Shown piece after piece: positions 11,440-22,815 of a stretch of 64,000 bases of DNA. The first letter of the stretch is position 1. Each line of letters starts with the position of its first letter. The notes under the pieces are model-generated. The model was not told the DNA's origin and did not search any database. It saw only the letters and a list, made by a program, of their open reading frames with translations. The position numbers and the translations under genes are program-made. This stretch comes from Dasypus novemcinctus (taxonomy: Eukaryota; Chordata; Mammalia; Cingulata; Dasypodidae), in NCBI RefSeq assembly GCF_030445035.2, contig NC_080694.1, positions 73,671,147 through 73,735,146 of the forward strand, written 5' to 3'.

Positions 11440-12160
11440 CAGCACCCCTGCAGGTGCCTCTCGGTCCTCAGCCGAGCGCGGAGGCGGCGGCTCGGGAAAG
11501 GCCCACCCAGGGGCAGGCCCGGCGGCGGGAGCGCGGGAGACGGAGCTGAGGAAGGCAGAGCTGCTGCCCGCAGCCCCCGGGCAACTCGAAGGCGGCCCCG
11601 GGGCCTGGACGGAGCCCGCGAGCCGCTTCCCTCCGCGCGCCGAGCGGCCTCTCCTGGGCGGGACCGGGGCGAGGCCCGGGCGTCTCGCTCGCGCAGGCGC
11701 AGAGCCCCCGCTGACGCCTCGATGGACTAACCCCCGCCTGCGCGCCAGGCCTGACAATGTCCTTTTCCTATTGGTCCAAATGGGGCCCGCCCCCCCAGTC
11801 ATTGGTTTTCCTTCCTGTCCGTCACTGAGCCAATCTCCAAGGCGGGCCCAGCGGCTTTTTTTCAAATAAAAGCACAAAAGGCGGCTTAAACGGTCAAACG
11901 CAGAGAGTCCGTGGGGACCCTCCCTGTCCTGCGGGGACGCGCCCCCTTATTTGACCTCTGGCCTCGAGTAAAACAAGCCCCATAAAGGACCCGCGGGCTG
12001 TTCAGTTATGGGGGCGCAGGTCTAGTCCCGCCCAGAATGGCCGTGGCTTGGCCGCTGATTGGCCAACAAGCTCCTCCCAGGCCCTCATTGGAGGATGCTA
12101 ACGCCTCTCTTTGGCATAGAGCCTGGAAGGGACCGCCCAGGCGAGGCGAGGACTATTTAA
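11440..12160. promoter_or_regulatory. CpG island with a cluster of CCAAT boxes
   Basis: CpG-dense DNA (especially 11470-11760) grades into a promoter-like stretch. ATTGG/CCAAT boxes lie at 11769 (tattggtcc), 11801 (cattggttt), 11830 (gccaatctc), 12057 (gattggcc) and 12087 (cattggag). GC boxes 'gggcccgcccccc' and 'cccgcccag' are present, and 'actatttaag' at about 12151 is TATA-like. The direction is unclear and both are possible. No coding exon with a known product follows on either side, so this could be a promoter for a non-coding transcript or for an exon I cannot recognise. Confidence 0.55.
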
Positions 12161-12669
12161 GTTTTTATTCTTGTAGTTTATTTGCTTTTATTTTTTTCAC
12201 TTTGATACCTTTCAAATTGGCATGTCTTCAAAATATTTTTTTTTTGGTTAAAAATGTGTGTATGTGTATATTTTTTCTCATTGAATCATTTTAACTTTAC
12301 CAAGTGAAACCAAGGCATACAGTTTTTGAGCCAATTAAGAAAGCTGCAATTTTGAGAATGTAGCCTTTTGGGGTAGTGAAGAAACATGAAATGGCTTAGT
12401 ATATTCCAGACTACTGAAAGAAGAGCACCTTAAGAATTTTGTGGGAAGTTTTAGCATCTGAAATGCGAGAGGGAAGGCAAATTGATGGCAATACGTTAAA
12501 AAAAAAAAAAAAAAAAAGGCAGGAAATGAGAGTAACTTTGTCTTAAAGTAAAAATGGTTTTGCCAGAAGGTGAAAGAAGGTAGTCAAAGCTAAACTTGAG
12601 GTGTATAGTAAGCTGTAGAAGGCTTGAGAGGAAATGAACTTTATTTTGAAGTAGAGAAAGCAGAGTAAA
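12161..12669. other. AT-rich, no gene recognised
   Basis: Contains a poly-A tract at about 12499-12517, perhaps the tail of an old retroposed sequence. Nothing else is identifiable. Confidence 0.4.
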
Positions 12670-13071
12670 CACAACTGGGCCTATTCCAACAACCTGAAAC
12701 CGAACATGCTTCCGGCCTCACATCCACGTCCCGGGGGTAAACACCCTGGTCCCCTGTAGCTCGCTAACTGCCAGTGTTCTGCTTCTGTAACTTGCTTGTT
12801 TGCAACACCCTAACCCCCTATTGCTCGCTGTCAATGTTCTGCCTCTCTAACTTGCTTGCTTGCTTAACATTAGAAAGCAAAATTAGTTTAACCAATAAAA
12901 CTCCTTCTAAGCGTGTGAAAACGACCCCTCCCTTTTGTATGGACCCCTATGAAACCCAAGTTCCCCTGACTCAGGGTCTCCTCACCTACTTGTGGTGGAG
13001 GGTGTGTCCAGCCGAAAAATAAAGTTTCTCTAAATTTATATCTCCTGGTGTCTAGATGTCTGATTTATTAC
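12670..13071 (+). mobile_element. Solo LTR-like element
   Basis: LTR-like layout. A U3-like part contains a direct repeat of about 60 bp (two versions of 'tagctcgcta..tgttctgc..taacttgcttg' at about 12757 and 12819). Next come 'ccaataaaact' and 'aaaaataaagtttctc' (polyadenylation signal), and it ends 'gatttattaca'. The 5' boundary and target duplication are not clear, so start and family are uncertain. Confidence 0.55.
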
Positions 13072-13540
13072 ACTTCAATTTGTCTTGGTTTGTAATGCCT
13101 GCAAATAATAAGCTTGAAAAGAAACAATAAAATGTGTTGAAAATTTCACAATATGAAACCAATTTTGGTGGATTAATTGATTAGATGGAAAAAAGACTGG
13201 TGACTCTTACTGTAAAATTTCACATGGGTGATTATAGAAAGTGAAGTTGGATTTAATTTCTCTGTTAAACATAACAGCGAGGCCGTCCCCCCATCCTGCT
13301 GCTCTGGAGCCTCCTGGAGGAGAACCCCCTGGGGCTAGTGATTCTCTGCTGGAGGCAGGGATCCCCACGCCGGGGAACGTGGGAAAAGGCCCAGCTTTGT
13401 GTGATGGGCTGTCGGGGGTCTGTGACCCCAGAGGGGTGTGAAGGTCGGGAAAGGGGTGGCAGGGCCCATTGCCTGTGGGGAGGGGGGTGACCTGGGACCG
13501 GTGCCTCCACCTCAGAGGTCAGCGTGTTGGTGATCTCTGA
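13072..13540. other. No gene recognised
   Basis: AT-rich sequence, then a GC-rich stretch 13275-13510 with short frames on both strands and no family resemblance. Confidence 0.4.
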
Positions 13541-13542
13541 AA

Positions 13543-14137
13543 ATGTTTCACTCTTCCCTTGACCCAAAAAATCCCACAAAATCGTGCGAATCAAGAGGTT
13601 CAAATCTTCATGTCACTTTAAGAACACCTGAGAAACTGCCCGGGCCATCAAGGTGTGCATACTGGAAAAGCCACCAAGTATCTGAAAGATGTCACCTCAC
13701 AGAAGCAGGTGCGCCATTCCATCCTCACAATTGTGGCATTAGGAGGTGCACCAGGCTGAACAGTGGGCTGGACACAGGGTCGGTGGCCCAAAAAGGGCTG
13801 AACGTTTGCTGCACATGCTTCAAAATGCAGAGAGTGATGCTGAACCTAAGGGTTTGGATGTAGATTCTCTGGTCACTGAGCACTTCCAGGTGAACAAAGC
13901 CCCCAAGATGCGCCAGCTACTTACAGAGCTCATGGTCAGATTAACCCACATGTGAGCTCCCCCCGCAGCATGGAGACCATCCTTATGGGAAAAGAACAAA
14001 TTGTTCCTAAACCAGAAGAGGAGGTTGCACAGAAGGAAAAGATATCCCAGAAGAAACTGAAGAAACAAAACTAATGGGAATAACTTCAGCATACAATAAA
14101 TGCAAATAATGTTAAAAAACAAAAAACAAAAAAACCA
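13543..14137 (+). pseudogene. RPL17P: Processed pseudogene of ribosomal protein L17
   Basis: An intronless copy of the RPL17 (uL22) mRNA. Starting at the ATG at 13543, pieces in different frames read SLDPKNPTKSCESRGSNL, then (13785 onward) [31 protein letters not shown] and finally [20 protein letters not shown]. These match the full 184-residue protein in order. The frame is lost near residue 30 and again in the middle, and there is an early stop. After the stop region come 'aataaatgcaaataatg' and a tail of A runs broken by C (14113-14137), as expected of an L1-mobilised mRNA copy. It is a fossil with no inferred function. Confidence 0.95.
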
Positions 14138-14139
14138 CA

Positions 14140-15556
14140 GTGAGCTCATAGCCTTTAAAAAGCCTGGACAATAAAGCCCTAAGTCCTGGCATGTTTATAA
14201 TGATGTCAGTTAAAGGGAATGCTATTATATGAAATACATTCAGTCAGCAGAAATGAAAATTGGAAAAGACTGTAAATAGATCACTGCAAATGATTTCTCT
14301 GTATAAATGAATTACACAATTAAAAAAAAATACTGGGAGCAAACAAATAGAATTCATAACTTCCAAACTAGGAAATGAGAAACAATGGAATAAAGAAAGC
14401 TCACTCAATTCAACTAAGATATGGAAAAAGGAGAGAAAGTAGCTAGAAAAAATGACAAAAAGAAGGTACAAAATAATATAGAAATTGATGTATCAATAAC
14501 CCTAATAAATGTAAACAGAAACAAATCATTTGCCAAAAGACAAGCTTGTAGATTCTATTTTAAAATGCAGCTATGCTATTTACAAAAGGACTCAAATGAT
14601 GGAACCAAAAGATTTAAAATGAGGGAAGCAGATGTGGCTCAGGTGATTGGGTTCCTGCCTACCATATAGGAAGCCAAGGGTTCGATTCCCAGAGCCTCCT
14701 GGTGAAGGTGAGCTGGCATGCACAGGAGTGCTGGCCCACGCAGAGAGCTGGCACAGAAAGACGATGCAACAAAAAGATACATGGAGGACAGACAATAAAA
14801 GACACTGCACGCCAGGGAGCTGAGCTGCAGCAAGAGATTGAGCACCTCTCCCCCACTCCGGAAGGTCCCAGGATCTGTTGCAGGTGCTACCTAAAGAGAA
14901 GAACAGAGAGAGAGTAGACAGCGAGTAGGGGCAGGGGAAGGAGTAAATAATTAAAAAAAAAAAAAGATTTAAAATGATACTCCAGACAATGACAACGAAA
15001 GGAAAGTGGAGGTAACTGTACCAATATCAAAGAGGGGCATTATATACTGGTAAACGAACACTTTATCTGGAAACTGTAACAATTCTAAGTTTTAATACAT
15101 CTAATAATTCATTGCAGAATTACACAGAGACTTTGATAAGGCAACATAGTAGCAGATTTTAAACACATCTCTCTCAGTTGTTGATATTTAAAGACAAAAA
15201 ATAAGGATACAGACTATTTGAACCACAAAATAAGATTCTTTTGTGGGAAGGGGAGGAAGCATGGAAAAAATACAATGAATGTGACCTATGGACTATAGTT
15301 AACAACAAAACTGTAATATCCTTGTATCAATACCAAAGATGTACTGTGTTAATAATAGGAGGGCATGGAAAACATGCATCTAATATACTCTATGGGCCAT
15401 AGTTAGTGGAATAGTCTAAAGATATTATCTCATGAAGTCTAACAAATGTTCTATGATGGTGTGGTGTGTTGGTGAAGGGTGTTATATGTGAATTCTACAC
15501 AAGTGCATGATTGTTTTGTAAGTTCCCAACTTGTGTAATAAAAATATTTTTTAAAG
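14140..15556 (+). mobile_element. L1/HAL1-type LINE remnant, 3' part
   Basis: A-rich sense-strand LINE text ('aacaattctaagttttaatacatctaataattc' region at 15079, 'gactatagttaacaacaaaac' at 15291) ends in 'aataaaaatattttttaaag' at about 15537-15556. A SINE is inserted at 14623. Assignment to HAL1 rather than another L1 subfamily is by resemblance only. No open frame remains. Confidence 0.55.
14623..14961 (+). mobile_element. tRNA-derived SINE with 16-bp target duplication
   Basis: The tRNA-like head ('gtggctcaggtgattggg', B box 'ggttcgattccc') is followed by a body different from the DAS copies at 3.4 or 29.8 kb and a poly-A tail. It is flanked by a perfect 16-bp direct repeat, aaaagatttaaaatga, at 14607-14622 and 14962-14977. 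This is the signature of L1-driven insertion into the surrounding LINE. Confidence 0.9.
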
Positions 15557-16045
15557 ATCAGGATTCTTCTAACATAGATATAGCATATCTGAATAGGAAA
15601 ATAAGATTCTTCTACAGGGCATACATAGAATCCTGAACTTAGTGAAAATAGACACTTTTTGAGCACTCATGAAACAGGAAAAAAATGACCAAGATCTGGG
15701 TGCAAAAGCAAAACAATGTAACTATTAAAGAAAAACATTCTATTTACAGAAAATTCTCTTCATTGTCTTCTTCCATGTGCTAAGTGTTGCAGCTTCTCAA
15801 CCTGCTCTTTTCCCTGCAACTAACCCATCAAATCCCATGTGGTCTGGGAATGTTGGCTCTTCTAGGAACTGCAGGGAAAGGACTATGAGAAAGGTCAGGC
15901 GGTGATGCCCTCTGTTCAGCTTGTCCTGGCGAGGAGTCCACCCAAGAGCCAAGACCATCAGTTCCGTGGTTGGAGCTGTGTGATGACTTAAAAGCACACT
16001 ATTATTTCTGGCAAATATTATTTGTAGCAAAAGATTCTTTTAAGA
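15557..16045. other. No gene recognised
   Basis: AT-rich sequence. I see no identifiable repeat or gene. Confidence 0.4.
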
Positions 16046-16357
16046 TCCTTTTTTTTTTTTTAACATTTATTTATTTATTTAATACCCCCCTCCCCTGGTT
16101 GTCTGTTTTCTGCCATCTTGTTGTCGTCAGCGGCACGCTGCACTTTCTTTCGTGCTGGGCGGCTCTCCTTACAGGGCGCACTCCTTGCGCGTGGGGCTCC
16201 CCTACACGGGGGACACCCCTGTGTGGCAGGGCACTCCTTGCGCACATCAGCACTGCGCGTGGGCCAGCTCCACACGGGTCACGGAGGCCCGGGGTTTGAA
16301 CCACGGACCTCCCATGTGGTAGATGGACGCCCTAACCACTGGGCCAAGTCTGTTTCC
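16046..16357 (-). mobile_element. tRNA-derived SINE (DAS family), reverse
   Basis: A poly-T (reversed poly-A tail) at 16051, the reversed body with 'ggcgcactccttgcgcgtg' and the reversed head with 'gtttgaaccacgg' end at 'ccaagtctgtttcccc'. Well preserved, so probably young. Flanks 'ttttaagatcc' and 'ttttcagaccc' may be an eroded target duplication. Confidence 0.9.
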
Positions 16358-17225
16358 CCTTTTCAGACCCTTGAAGTCCAGATATTGTCACTACGCTCTG
16401 TAGGATGCAGTAAAACTTGTAATTCCTAAAATGTCTGCTTTGTTAGGGATTTTCTATTTGATAATAATGGCTCCAGTAAAAATATTTGGATAGACATCTG
16501 TTTCTACAAGGTGTAAACACTTGTAAGATTTCTTTATCAGAAGAGCTATGAAAGCTCCCTCCAACCCTCCATGCAAAAGAGCATAATGAAGGGTCCTTTT
16601 CTTCAGTGTGTCTGAGTGATTATCATCCTGTCAGTCATGTAGACACTGATCTCTGACAATGTAATATTAAAAATAAACAAAGTCCCTTAAACAGTATGTA
16701 CATTTACAAAACTTAAAAGCACACTTCTAATTATTCATGAGTCAAAGAGGAAGTCATAAGGAAAATTTTTAAATTCTTGGATTTAAAGACAATGAAGCAT
16801 CAACTGACTCAGCTGAAGCACTTGTACCAGTGCTTGAATGCTGCCCAATAACACACCCCCACCCTAGAGCTCAAGACAACAAGCGTGTGCTCTTACAGTT
16901 TCTGAGTCAGGGTCATGTGGCTTGGCTGGGGGTCCTGGCTCAGGTCTCCAGGACATCCCCTTCCAGGGCACTCCTGTGGCTGGGGCAGGTTCCAGTCGTC
17001 ATGGCTGCTGGGCTGAAGCCTCAGGGCCCCTCCACGCTGACCTCTGCAAAGGTTCTGAGGATCCTCAGGCTGACAGCTGACCCCAGAGCAAGGGGGGAGA
17101 GAGGGAGGGGGAGAGGGTGCAGAGGAGGTCCAGGGCCTTTTACGACAGGCACACCCCTCACTCCCCCCTTATTCCTTCAGGTGCCAGTGAGTTACTAAGG
17201 CCAGTCCATACCCAAGGGTGGGCTT
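16358..17225. other. No gene recognised
   Basis: AT-rich to about 16800, then GC-rich. The 122-residue frame at 16830-17198 shows no family likeness. Confidence 0.4.
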
Positions 17226-18340
17226 AAGCTCCTCCTCTTGACGGGAAGAGGATCAAAGAATTTGCCACTACAGCATTATATGAACAGAAATTTATCAACT
17301 TAAATGCATATATCAGGGGGAAATAATGAAATGAATGATCTAAATCAATAAGTTTTTTAAAATTTAGTAAAGCTGAAGAAATATTAGCAAAAATAAATGA
17401 AGTGGAAAGCAAAAAAATAAAAACGTTCAGCAACACTGAAAGCTTATTCTTTGAAAAGAATATTAAAATGGCAAGCCTGTGGGAAAGGTGACCAAGAAAA
17501 ACAAACATCACAAATAAATAAGGTGATTAATGAAAAACAACTCAAAAGTATACTGCAAAGAACCTTATGTCAATATCTTTTATGCTGATAGTGGACACTT
17601 TTGTATATATAAAAACGTAAGTTACCAAAAACTGGCTCATGATGACATAGAGAATCTGGATAGATCTATATCCACTTTTTAAATCAAATTATAAATTAAT
17701 ATTCTAATCCCTCTTCCACACAAAAATAAGTACCCAGTCCACTTGAAGTTTACAGGCATATTCTATCAAACCTTCAAAATCCTCAGATAACCCTCACAAC
17801 AAAGTACTACAGAAAACAGTGAGAATGTGCTCAAGTGATTTCTGGGGTCCAGCATAAAGTTGATATTAAAACTGGATGTAGAGAAGGGAAATCTCCAGAC
17901 CAATTTTACTTCTGAACATACATATAAAAATCCAAACTAAAATAATACATGGAATCCAGAAAAAATATTTTAAATAATAGAGTTTATCACAGGAACACAA
18001 ACATTTTAAAAATCATGAATGTCATTCCCAGATGAACAGATTAAAGGACAAAAACATGATTACTTCAATAGATGTAACAAAAGCACATGATATGATGTAA
18101 TATCCTTTTAAACTAGGAATTGAATTTTCCTGCCCTCTAAAAAATATGCTCCAGTCATACTTCAAACATCAAGTTTGACATGCTTAATTCTGACAAAATA
18201 GAAGCATCCCTTTAAAATCAGGAATAAAACAAATATGCTATCATTGATTCTACAACCCCACACTAGATGTCCAAGGCAATTAAACATAGGGAAAAGAAAT
18301 TATAAGTATTAATACTGAGCTGAAAGAAATAAAGCTACTG
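17226..18340 (+). mobile_element. Old L1 ORF2 remnant, sense
   Basis: Sense-strand L1 ORF2 wording from the region before and into the reverse transcriptase domain: 'cttattctttgaaaagaat', 'gacatagagaatctggatag', 'tctccagaccaattttac', 'caggaataaaacaaatatgc'. Heavily mutated with stops in every frame. It ends near 18340, where an LTR-like sequence takes over. Confidence 0.65.
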
Positions 18341-18872
18341 TATTCTCAGTCAGGGTGACAGTTTCATGTTGGATGGACTCCAGAAAATCAAGTCCTTAGA
18401 GCTAATCCATTCCTGTGGGTTGAGCCTATCGTAGGTGGGAACTTTTGATTTGGTCACTTCAGTTAAGGGACTTTTGATTAGGTAAATTCAGTAAGGCATG
18501 GGCCAGGGTTGATCTTAATCTTCTCACTGGAGTCCTTTATAAATGAATATGGATGAAATCAGAGACACAGAGAAACCCCCAGAGGTGAGAGAAAGACCCG
18601 GAAGCCAGAAGATGAAATCAGTGGACACAGAAGCAGAGAGAAAGCCATAAAGAGGGAATCTGAGAGCAAGGAAGCCTGGAGGAGGCAGAGCCCAGGAGCC
18701 GCCTGTGCCCCGATCGCTGGTAGCTGGTCTTCAGGGAGAAAAGCCTCACCTGCCGAAGCCTCGACTTTCATGACCTTGTACCATAAGCTCTAATTTAACA
18801 GGTCCCCATTCTAGAAGCCAACCCATTTCTGCCCTATTGCTTTTGGGAGCTTATAGCAGACTAAGACAGTCA
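18341..18872 (+). repeat. LTR-like repeat, possibly MaLR
   Basis: 'tcctttataaatgaatatgg', 'agagacacagagaaacccc' and the close 'cagactaagacag' resemble MaLR-type LTRs. Ends are vague and the family is not certain. Confidence 0.4.
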
Positions 18873-20604
18873 TCATTTTGTTTCTTTCTCAACCACTCCT
18901 GAGCCCTCTAAGAAGATTCTTCAGGAACCTCCATTCTTTCCTGTGTCCACATCCCTGAGTTGGGCTGAGCACCTCCCATCACTTCCATGCGCCACACTCA
19001 GCAAGCTCTCCACTCCATTTTCTCTTCTCTTCATCCTTCCCTCAAGAACTATCACCTTGTTATCTCATCATAGTTAGTGCCTTATGCTAACCTACAGCTG
19101 AGATCAGAAGGGGCAGGGAACACAGAGCCTTAGGAGGAAAGAGGAAGGCTGAACCCTTGTAGACCTCGCCCACCATCTTGCATCAACACATTCCAAGACT
19201 TTGGGTGGGAAAGCACCTCTCATGGTACCTTGAGTTGGACTCATTAGGGCCTGGCAACTGTAAGCTTCCACCCCAAATAAATACCTTTTATAAAAGCCAA
19301 CAGATTTCTGGTACTTTGCATCAGCACCCCTTTGGCTGAATAATACAACTTGAGTTAGTGCTATCAATGGAAACCGTAGCCCAAACTTCGGAAGGACTGG
19401 TGATATGAGTTATTTTATTATTTACTGTTTTAATTATAATGAAACCATGCAGTGCATTGGCTAACAAGTTTTTATTGAGCACCTCCCCTGCCTGGCACTG
19501 CAGCTGGTGCTATGGAGAATACAAGAGAAGTGTAAGACACGGCGTCCACCAGTGAGCCTTGGAGTAGGATGTCCATGTGACTCAAGCAGCAGGTGATGTA
19601 TAAAGAGTGGGTGACTCCAGGCTTGAGACTCAGAGGCCACTGAGACTACAGCAGTATTAAACTTTAGAGCAGGGGTGGACAATTAAAATGTAGGCAAGCA
19701 GGGAACCGGCAAAGCAAAAGGGCTATCACATACAGCGGGTGAGGATGAAGACTTGAGATGTCTGGTGCATGGAGATGAGGGCAGGAGTGGGTGCCTGGCC
19801 TGGGGCTCATTGCAGACCTCTCTGCCTTCCTTTCCTCCTCCCACATGGCCCCACCTTTCTCCCTCTTGGGAAGGTGGAACCTGGATGTTGAAATTGCAGC
19901 TGAGTGCAGCAGGGACAGCAGCTCCCTGGAGCCCACCAGAGGTGCTCTGCTCCCTGGACATTCCCCTTGGGGCTCAAATGGGCTGGTCCTGTCAAGATGC
20001 TCTATTCTCTTAGACTCCCCTCCAGGGACCCCTACGGGATGATGGATCCATCACGGCCATGACGACTTCCCAACGTCAGGGGGGCCTAACCCCACCCCCG
20101 AGGGCCACAGGCGGCTCAAGAACGGCCTCAGCTCCAGAAGCTGCACAGGCTTGGCCCTGGCCATGGCACAGGCTGCACTGGACCTCACCACGCTCATGCC
20201 TGATGGCCCCAGGTGGCCTCTGCCTGGCCTGGGAAGGCTCAGCAGGCTCTGCTCAGGCTCATTTTAGCATTTCCTGTGTGCTGGGCTGAGCTGGGGTGGG
20301 GGGTCTGTAACCACCATGGAGGGCAAAGGGCAAAGTGGTCCTGGGGAAGGGGGACCTGAGGGGTCTGAGGAAGCAAAACAGCCTTGGGTGGAGTCAGCCC
20401 CCCCCAAAAGCCAGCTGGGCAGGACAGAGCAGACTGGGGTCCTCACTCCACAGGGAGACTCAGAGCTGGGCTGCAGGTGGACCAGAGACAGGTGGTGCCA
20501 TCGTGGACTTCACGAGGTCCCACAGCAGCCGAGAGGAGGCAAGGGCAGCAGTACCTGGAGCTACAGCTCAGAGCGACGCCTCTGAGGGGGCCACGGGGAG
20601 GGGC
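18873..20604. other. No gene recognised
   Basis: Downstream (3') side of the TRIM26 remnant. May include former TRIM26 3' UTR on -, but I cannot pick a polyadenylation site with confidence. The open frames show no domains. Confidence 0.4.
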
Positions 20605-20745
20605 GCAGTGGACGGGCCTCTCCTGCCCCTGCACGGGGAATGGTTGACAGTGGACAGGGCCTCTTTTATACCTGCCTGGGGAGGTGACAGTGGACGGGGC
20701 GTCTCCTGCCCCTGCCTGGGGAGGTGACAGTGGACGTGGCCTCTC
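20605..20745. repeat. Short tandem repeat, ~40-bp unit, 3-4 copies
   Basis: Repeats of 'gacagtggac(a/g)ggg', 'cctctcctgcccctgc' and 'ctggggaggt' just beyond the TRIM26 stop codon. Confidence 0.75.
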
Positions 20746-20830
20746 CTCTCCGCTGCCCCAGGCCGGTGCGCCTCCACCCCCAGGTCGCAGGAGCGTGGCA
20801 TCCTGGAGGACCGAGGCTTGGGCGCGGGCG

Positions 20831-21481
20831 TCAAGGCCGCAGCAGCAGGCGCGCCCCCGGCCACCTGAGCCACAGGAGGGGGACCAGGCGCAGGAAGGTG
20901 TAGAGCAGCTCCTGCAACTCCGCCTTGGTGAACGTCAGGTGCCGCCGTCGTGGTCCAGCGCCACGCCCACCCTCCTCCGCGGCCGCAGCGCAGGGAAGAG
21001 GTCGGCCTCGGGGCGGGTGTGGGCCCAGACGCTGGCGGGGGACAGGCGCAGCGCCCGCACCCCGTCCTCCAGCCACAGAGGAGCTCCCCCTTCCTCTCCA
21101 CGGAGTCCCTGGGCACGCCCACCAGGCAGCCCCCAGCGCCCCCGTCCCCTCTTCACCCCCTCCCCAACCCCCTCCCTTCCCATCTTCCGCCTCTCCCTCC
21201 CTCTTCCCCCCTCCTCCCTCTCTTTCCCCTCCCCCCTCTCTTCCCCCTCCCCCTCCCCCTCCTCCTCGCCGTCCCCCTCCCCGTCCCAGGAGCAGCCCCC
21301 TCTGCACCGCCTCCTCCAGTAGCCCCTGCCCCAGGTGACGCCCTTGCTGCCAGCGCCCCGGGCTCGCAGGTGAACTGCTGGGGGTGGGGTCCGCGGCGCA
21401 GGCTGCTGCACGACACGCGCTTCCAGTCCTCCCACAGCAGCAGGTGGCCGCTGGCCGACTGCGGGTCCAGGGGGACGCTCA
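20831..21481 (-). pseudogene. TRIM26: TRIM26 exon 7: PRY-SPRY (B30.2), frameshifted
   Basis: Acceptor CTGTCCCCCAG (just above 21481), then [20 protein letters not shown] and [14 protein letters not shown]. In another frame, [10 protein letters not shown] is followed by an acidic Glu/Gly-rich insert, as in TRIM26. Then [39 protein letters not shown], and in a third frame [15 protein letters not shown] and [18 protein letters not shown] with stop TGA at 20831. The PRY and SPRY motifs survive but at least two frame changes split them. Confidence 0.92.
21150..21300. repeat. Pyrimidine-rich low-complexity tract
   Basis: Nearly pure C/T on +. On - it is the purine-rich GAG/GGA tract encoding the acidic insert of the TRIM26 B30.2 exon. 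Length slippage here may explain frame changes. Confidence 0.85.
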
Positions 21482-21813
21482 CTGGGGGACAGGGAGGGGC
21501 GTGTCAGCGGGGAGGGCGGGGTCCCCAGCCCTGGGAGGTGCCGCGCAGGCCTGGGGGCGGGGGCGGAGCGGGGCTGCGGCGGGGCTGGCCGGGCCCTCGG
21601 GGCGCTGCTGGCTGGACGCTGGCGCCAAGGGCCAGGCGCTGAGCTGGGGAAGCCCAGGGAGGTCCGTGAGGCCAGGACAGGCGAACGGGGGGAGCAGAGC
21701 CTCGACGCAGACTCGAGACAGGAGCTGCCGGGCGCGCCAGGGCTCGGGCTTGGGGAGCTCTGGGGGCGCAGGGGCAGCCGCTGTCCTCACCTGCGCCGAC
21801 CCTGGGCACTCAC

Positions 21814-21846
21814 CTGTTGTAAACTCCAGGTCCCTCAGCAGCTTCC
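21814..21846 (-). pseudogene. TRIM26: TRIM26 exon 6 (33 bp)
   Basis: Acceptor [19 protein letters not shown], donor GTGAGTG. Open. Confidence 0.88.
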
Positions 21847-22011
21847 CTGCGGGGAGAAGAAAGGATGCGGTGGACCCCGGGCCAGCAGACGTGCCGCCTT
21901 CCCTGAGCAGAGGCGGATATCCAGGAAAGGTCCATCCCGAGACGCCCAGGAGAGAACCACCAGGTCCAGGAGCCAAGCCCGACTCCGACGCCCGCCGAGC
22001 CGCCCCGTTAC

Positions 22012-22127
22012 CCTGGAACTCTCTCAGGCCTTGCTGCAGGGAGAGGAGTTTATCCGAGAATTCACCAGTCCTTTTCTTAACCACCGGAGCAATGGGCTTC
22101 CCGATCCAGACCTTCTTCCGGGGATAC
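22012..22127 (-). pseudogene. TRIM26: TRIM26 exon 5
   Basis: CCCCTCAG acceptor, then [38 protein letters not shown] and the donor GTAACG. The best-preserved exon, with no stop or shift seen. Confidence 0.93.
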
Positions 22128-22478
22128 CTGAGGGGACGGCAGCGCAAGAACCCACTTCCCTCCTCTTCCTCAGGACAGCTGTGAGGGGCAGGGCGGGCAT
22201 GACCCCCCACTTCAGAGGGAGCGGGGCTTGGAGACCACGTGAAGTGCCCAAAGCAGGGCTCACGCCATCAGAGCACTTCGGTCTGCACCTCGTCCCACCC
22301 TGTCCACCCCCAAGGCGCTTAGTGGCCAGGGGCTGGGCTTAGAGACCTTGCCCGGGTGCAGAGCAGGTCTCCAGCTCCCCAAGGATGCGTTCCTGCTCCC
22401 CAGGAGGGAGGGTCCCCGGATAGAGCCTGGGTGAGGGTCCTCTAGAGCCCTTATCACTGCCCTGTCGATTCAAACAGA

Positions 22479-22785
22479 CCATGGAGAGGAGGGGAGGGGG
22501 CTCAGCGTGGAGGGTCAAGTGGACCATGGAGAGGAGGGGAGGGGGCTCGGTGTGGAGGGTCAAGGGGACCATGGAGAGGAGGGGAGGGGCTCAGGGTGGA
22601 GGGTCAAGTGGACCTTGGAGAGGAGGGGAGGGGGCTCAGGGTGGAGGGTCAAGTGGACCATGGAGAGGAGGGGAGGGGCTCAGTGTGGAGGGTCAAGTGG
22701 ACCATGGAGAGGAGGGGAGGGGGCTCAGTGTGGAGGGTCACGTGGACCATGGAGAGGAGGGCGCGGGGCTCGCTGGGGAGGAAGC
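22479..22785. repeat. Minisatellite, ~45-bp unit, about 7 copies
   Basis: Unit on + is 'gaccatggagaggagggg', 'agggggctcagtgtgg', 'agggtcaagtg'. It sits in the TRIM26 intron between exons 4 and 5, abutting exon 4. The G runs could form G-quadruplexes (inference). Confidence 0.95.
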
Positions 22786-22792
22786 TCCTCAC

Positions 22793-22815
22793 CTGCTTAG
22801 GAAGTCCCTGGTGTC
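22793..22815 (-). pseudogene. TRIM26: TRIM26 exon 4 (23 bp)
   Basis: Between CTTCCAG and GTGAGG, 23 bp encode DTRDFLS(R), the canonical mini-exon of TRIM genes. Splice sites are intact. Confidence 0.9.

Noticed and set aside
9705-20600. TRIM15 B30.2 exon downstream on +
   Set aside because: No LDPQTA-like or terminal SPRY motif seen. The only B30.2 motifs are those of TRIM26 on -.
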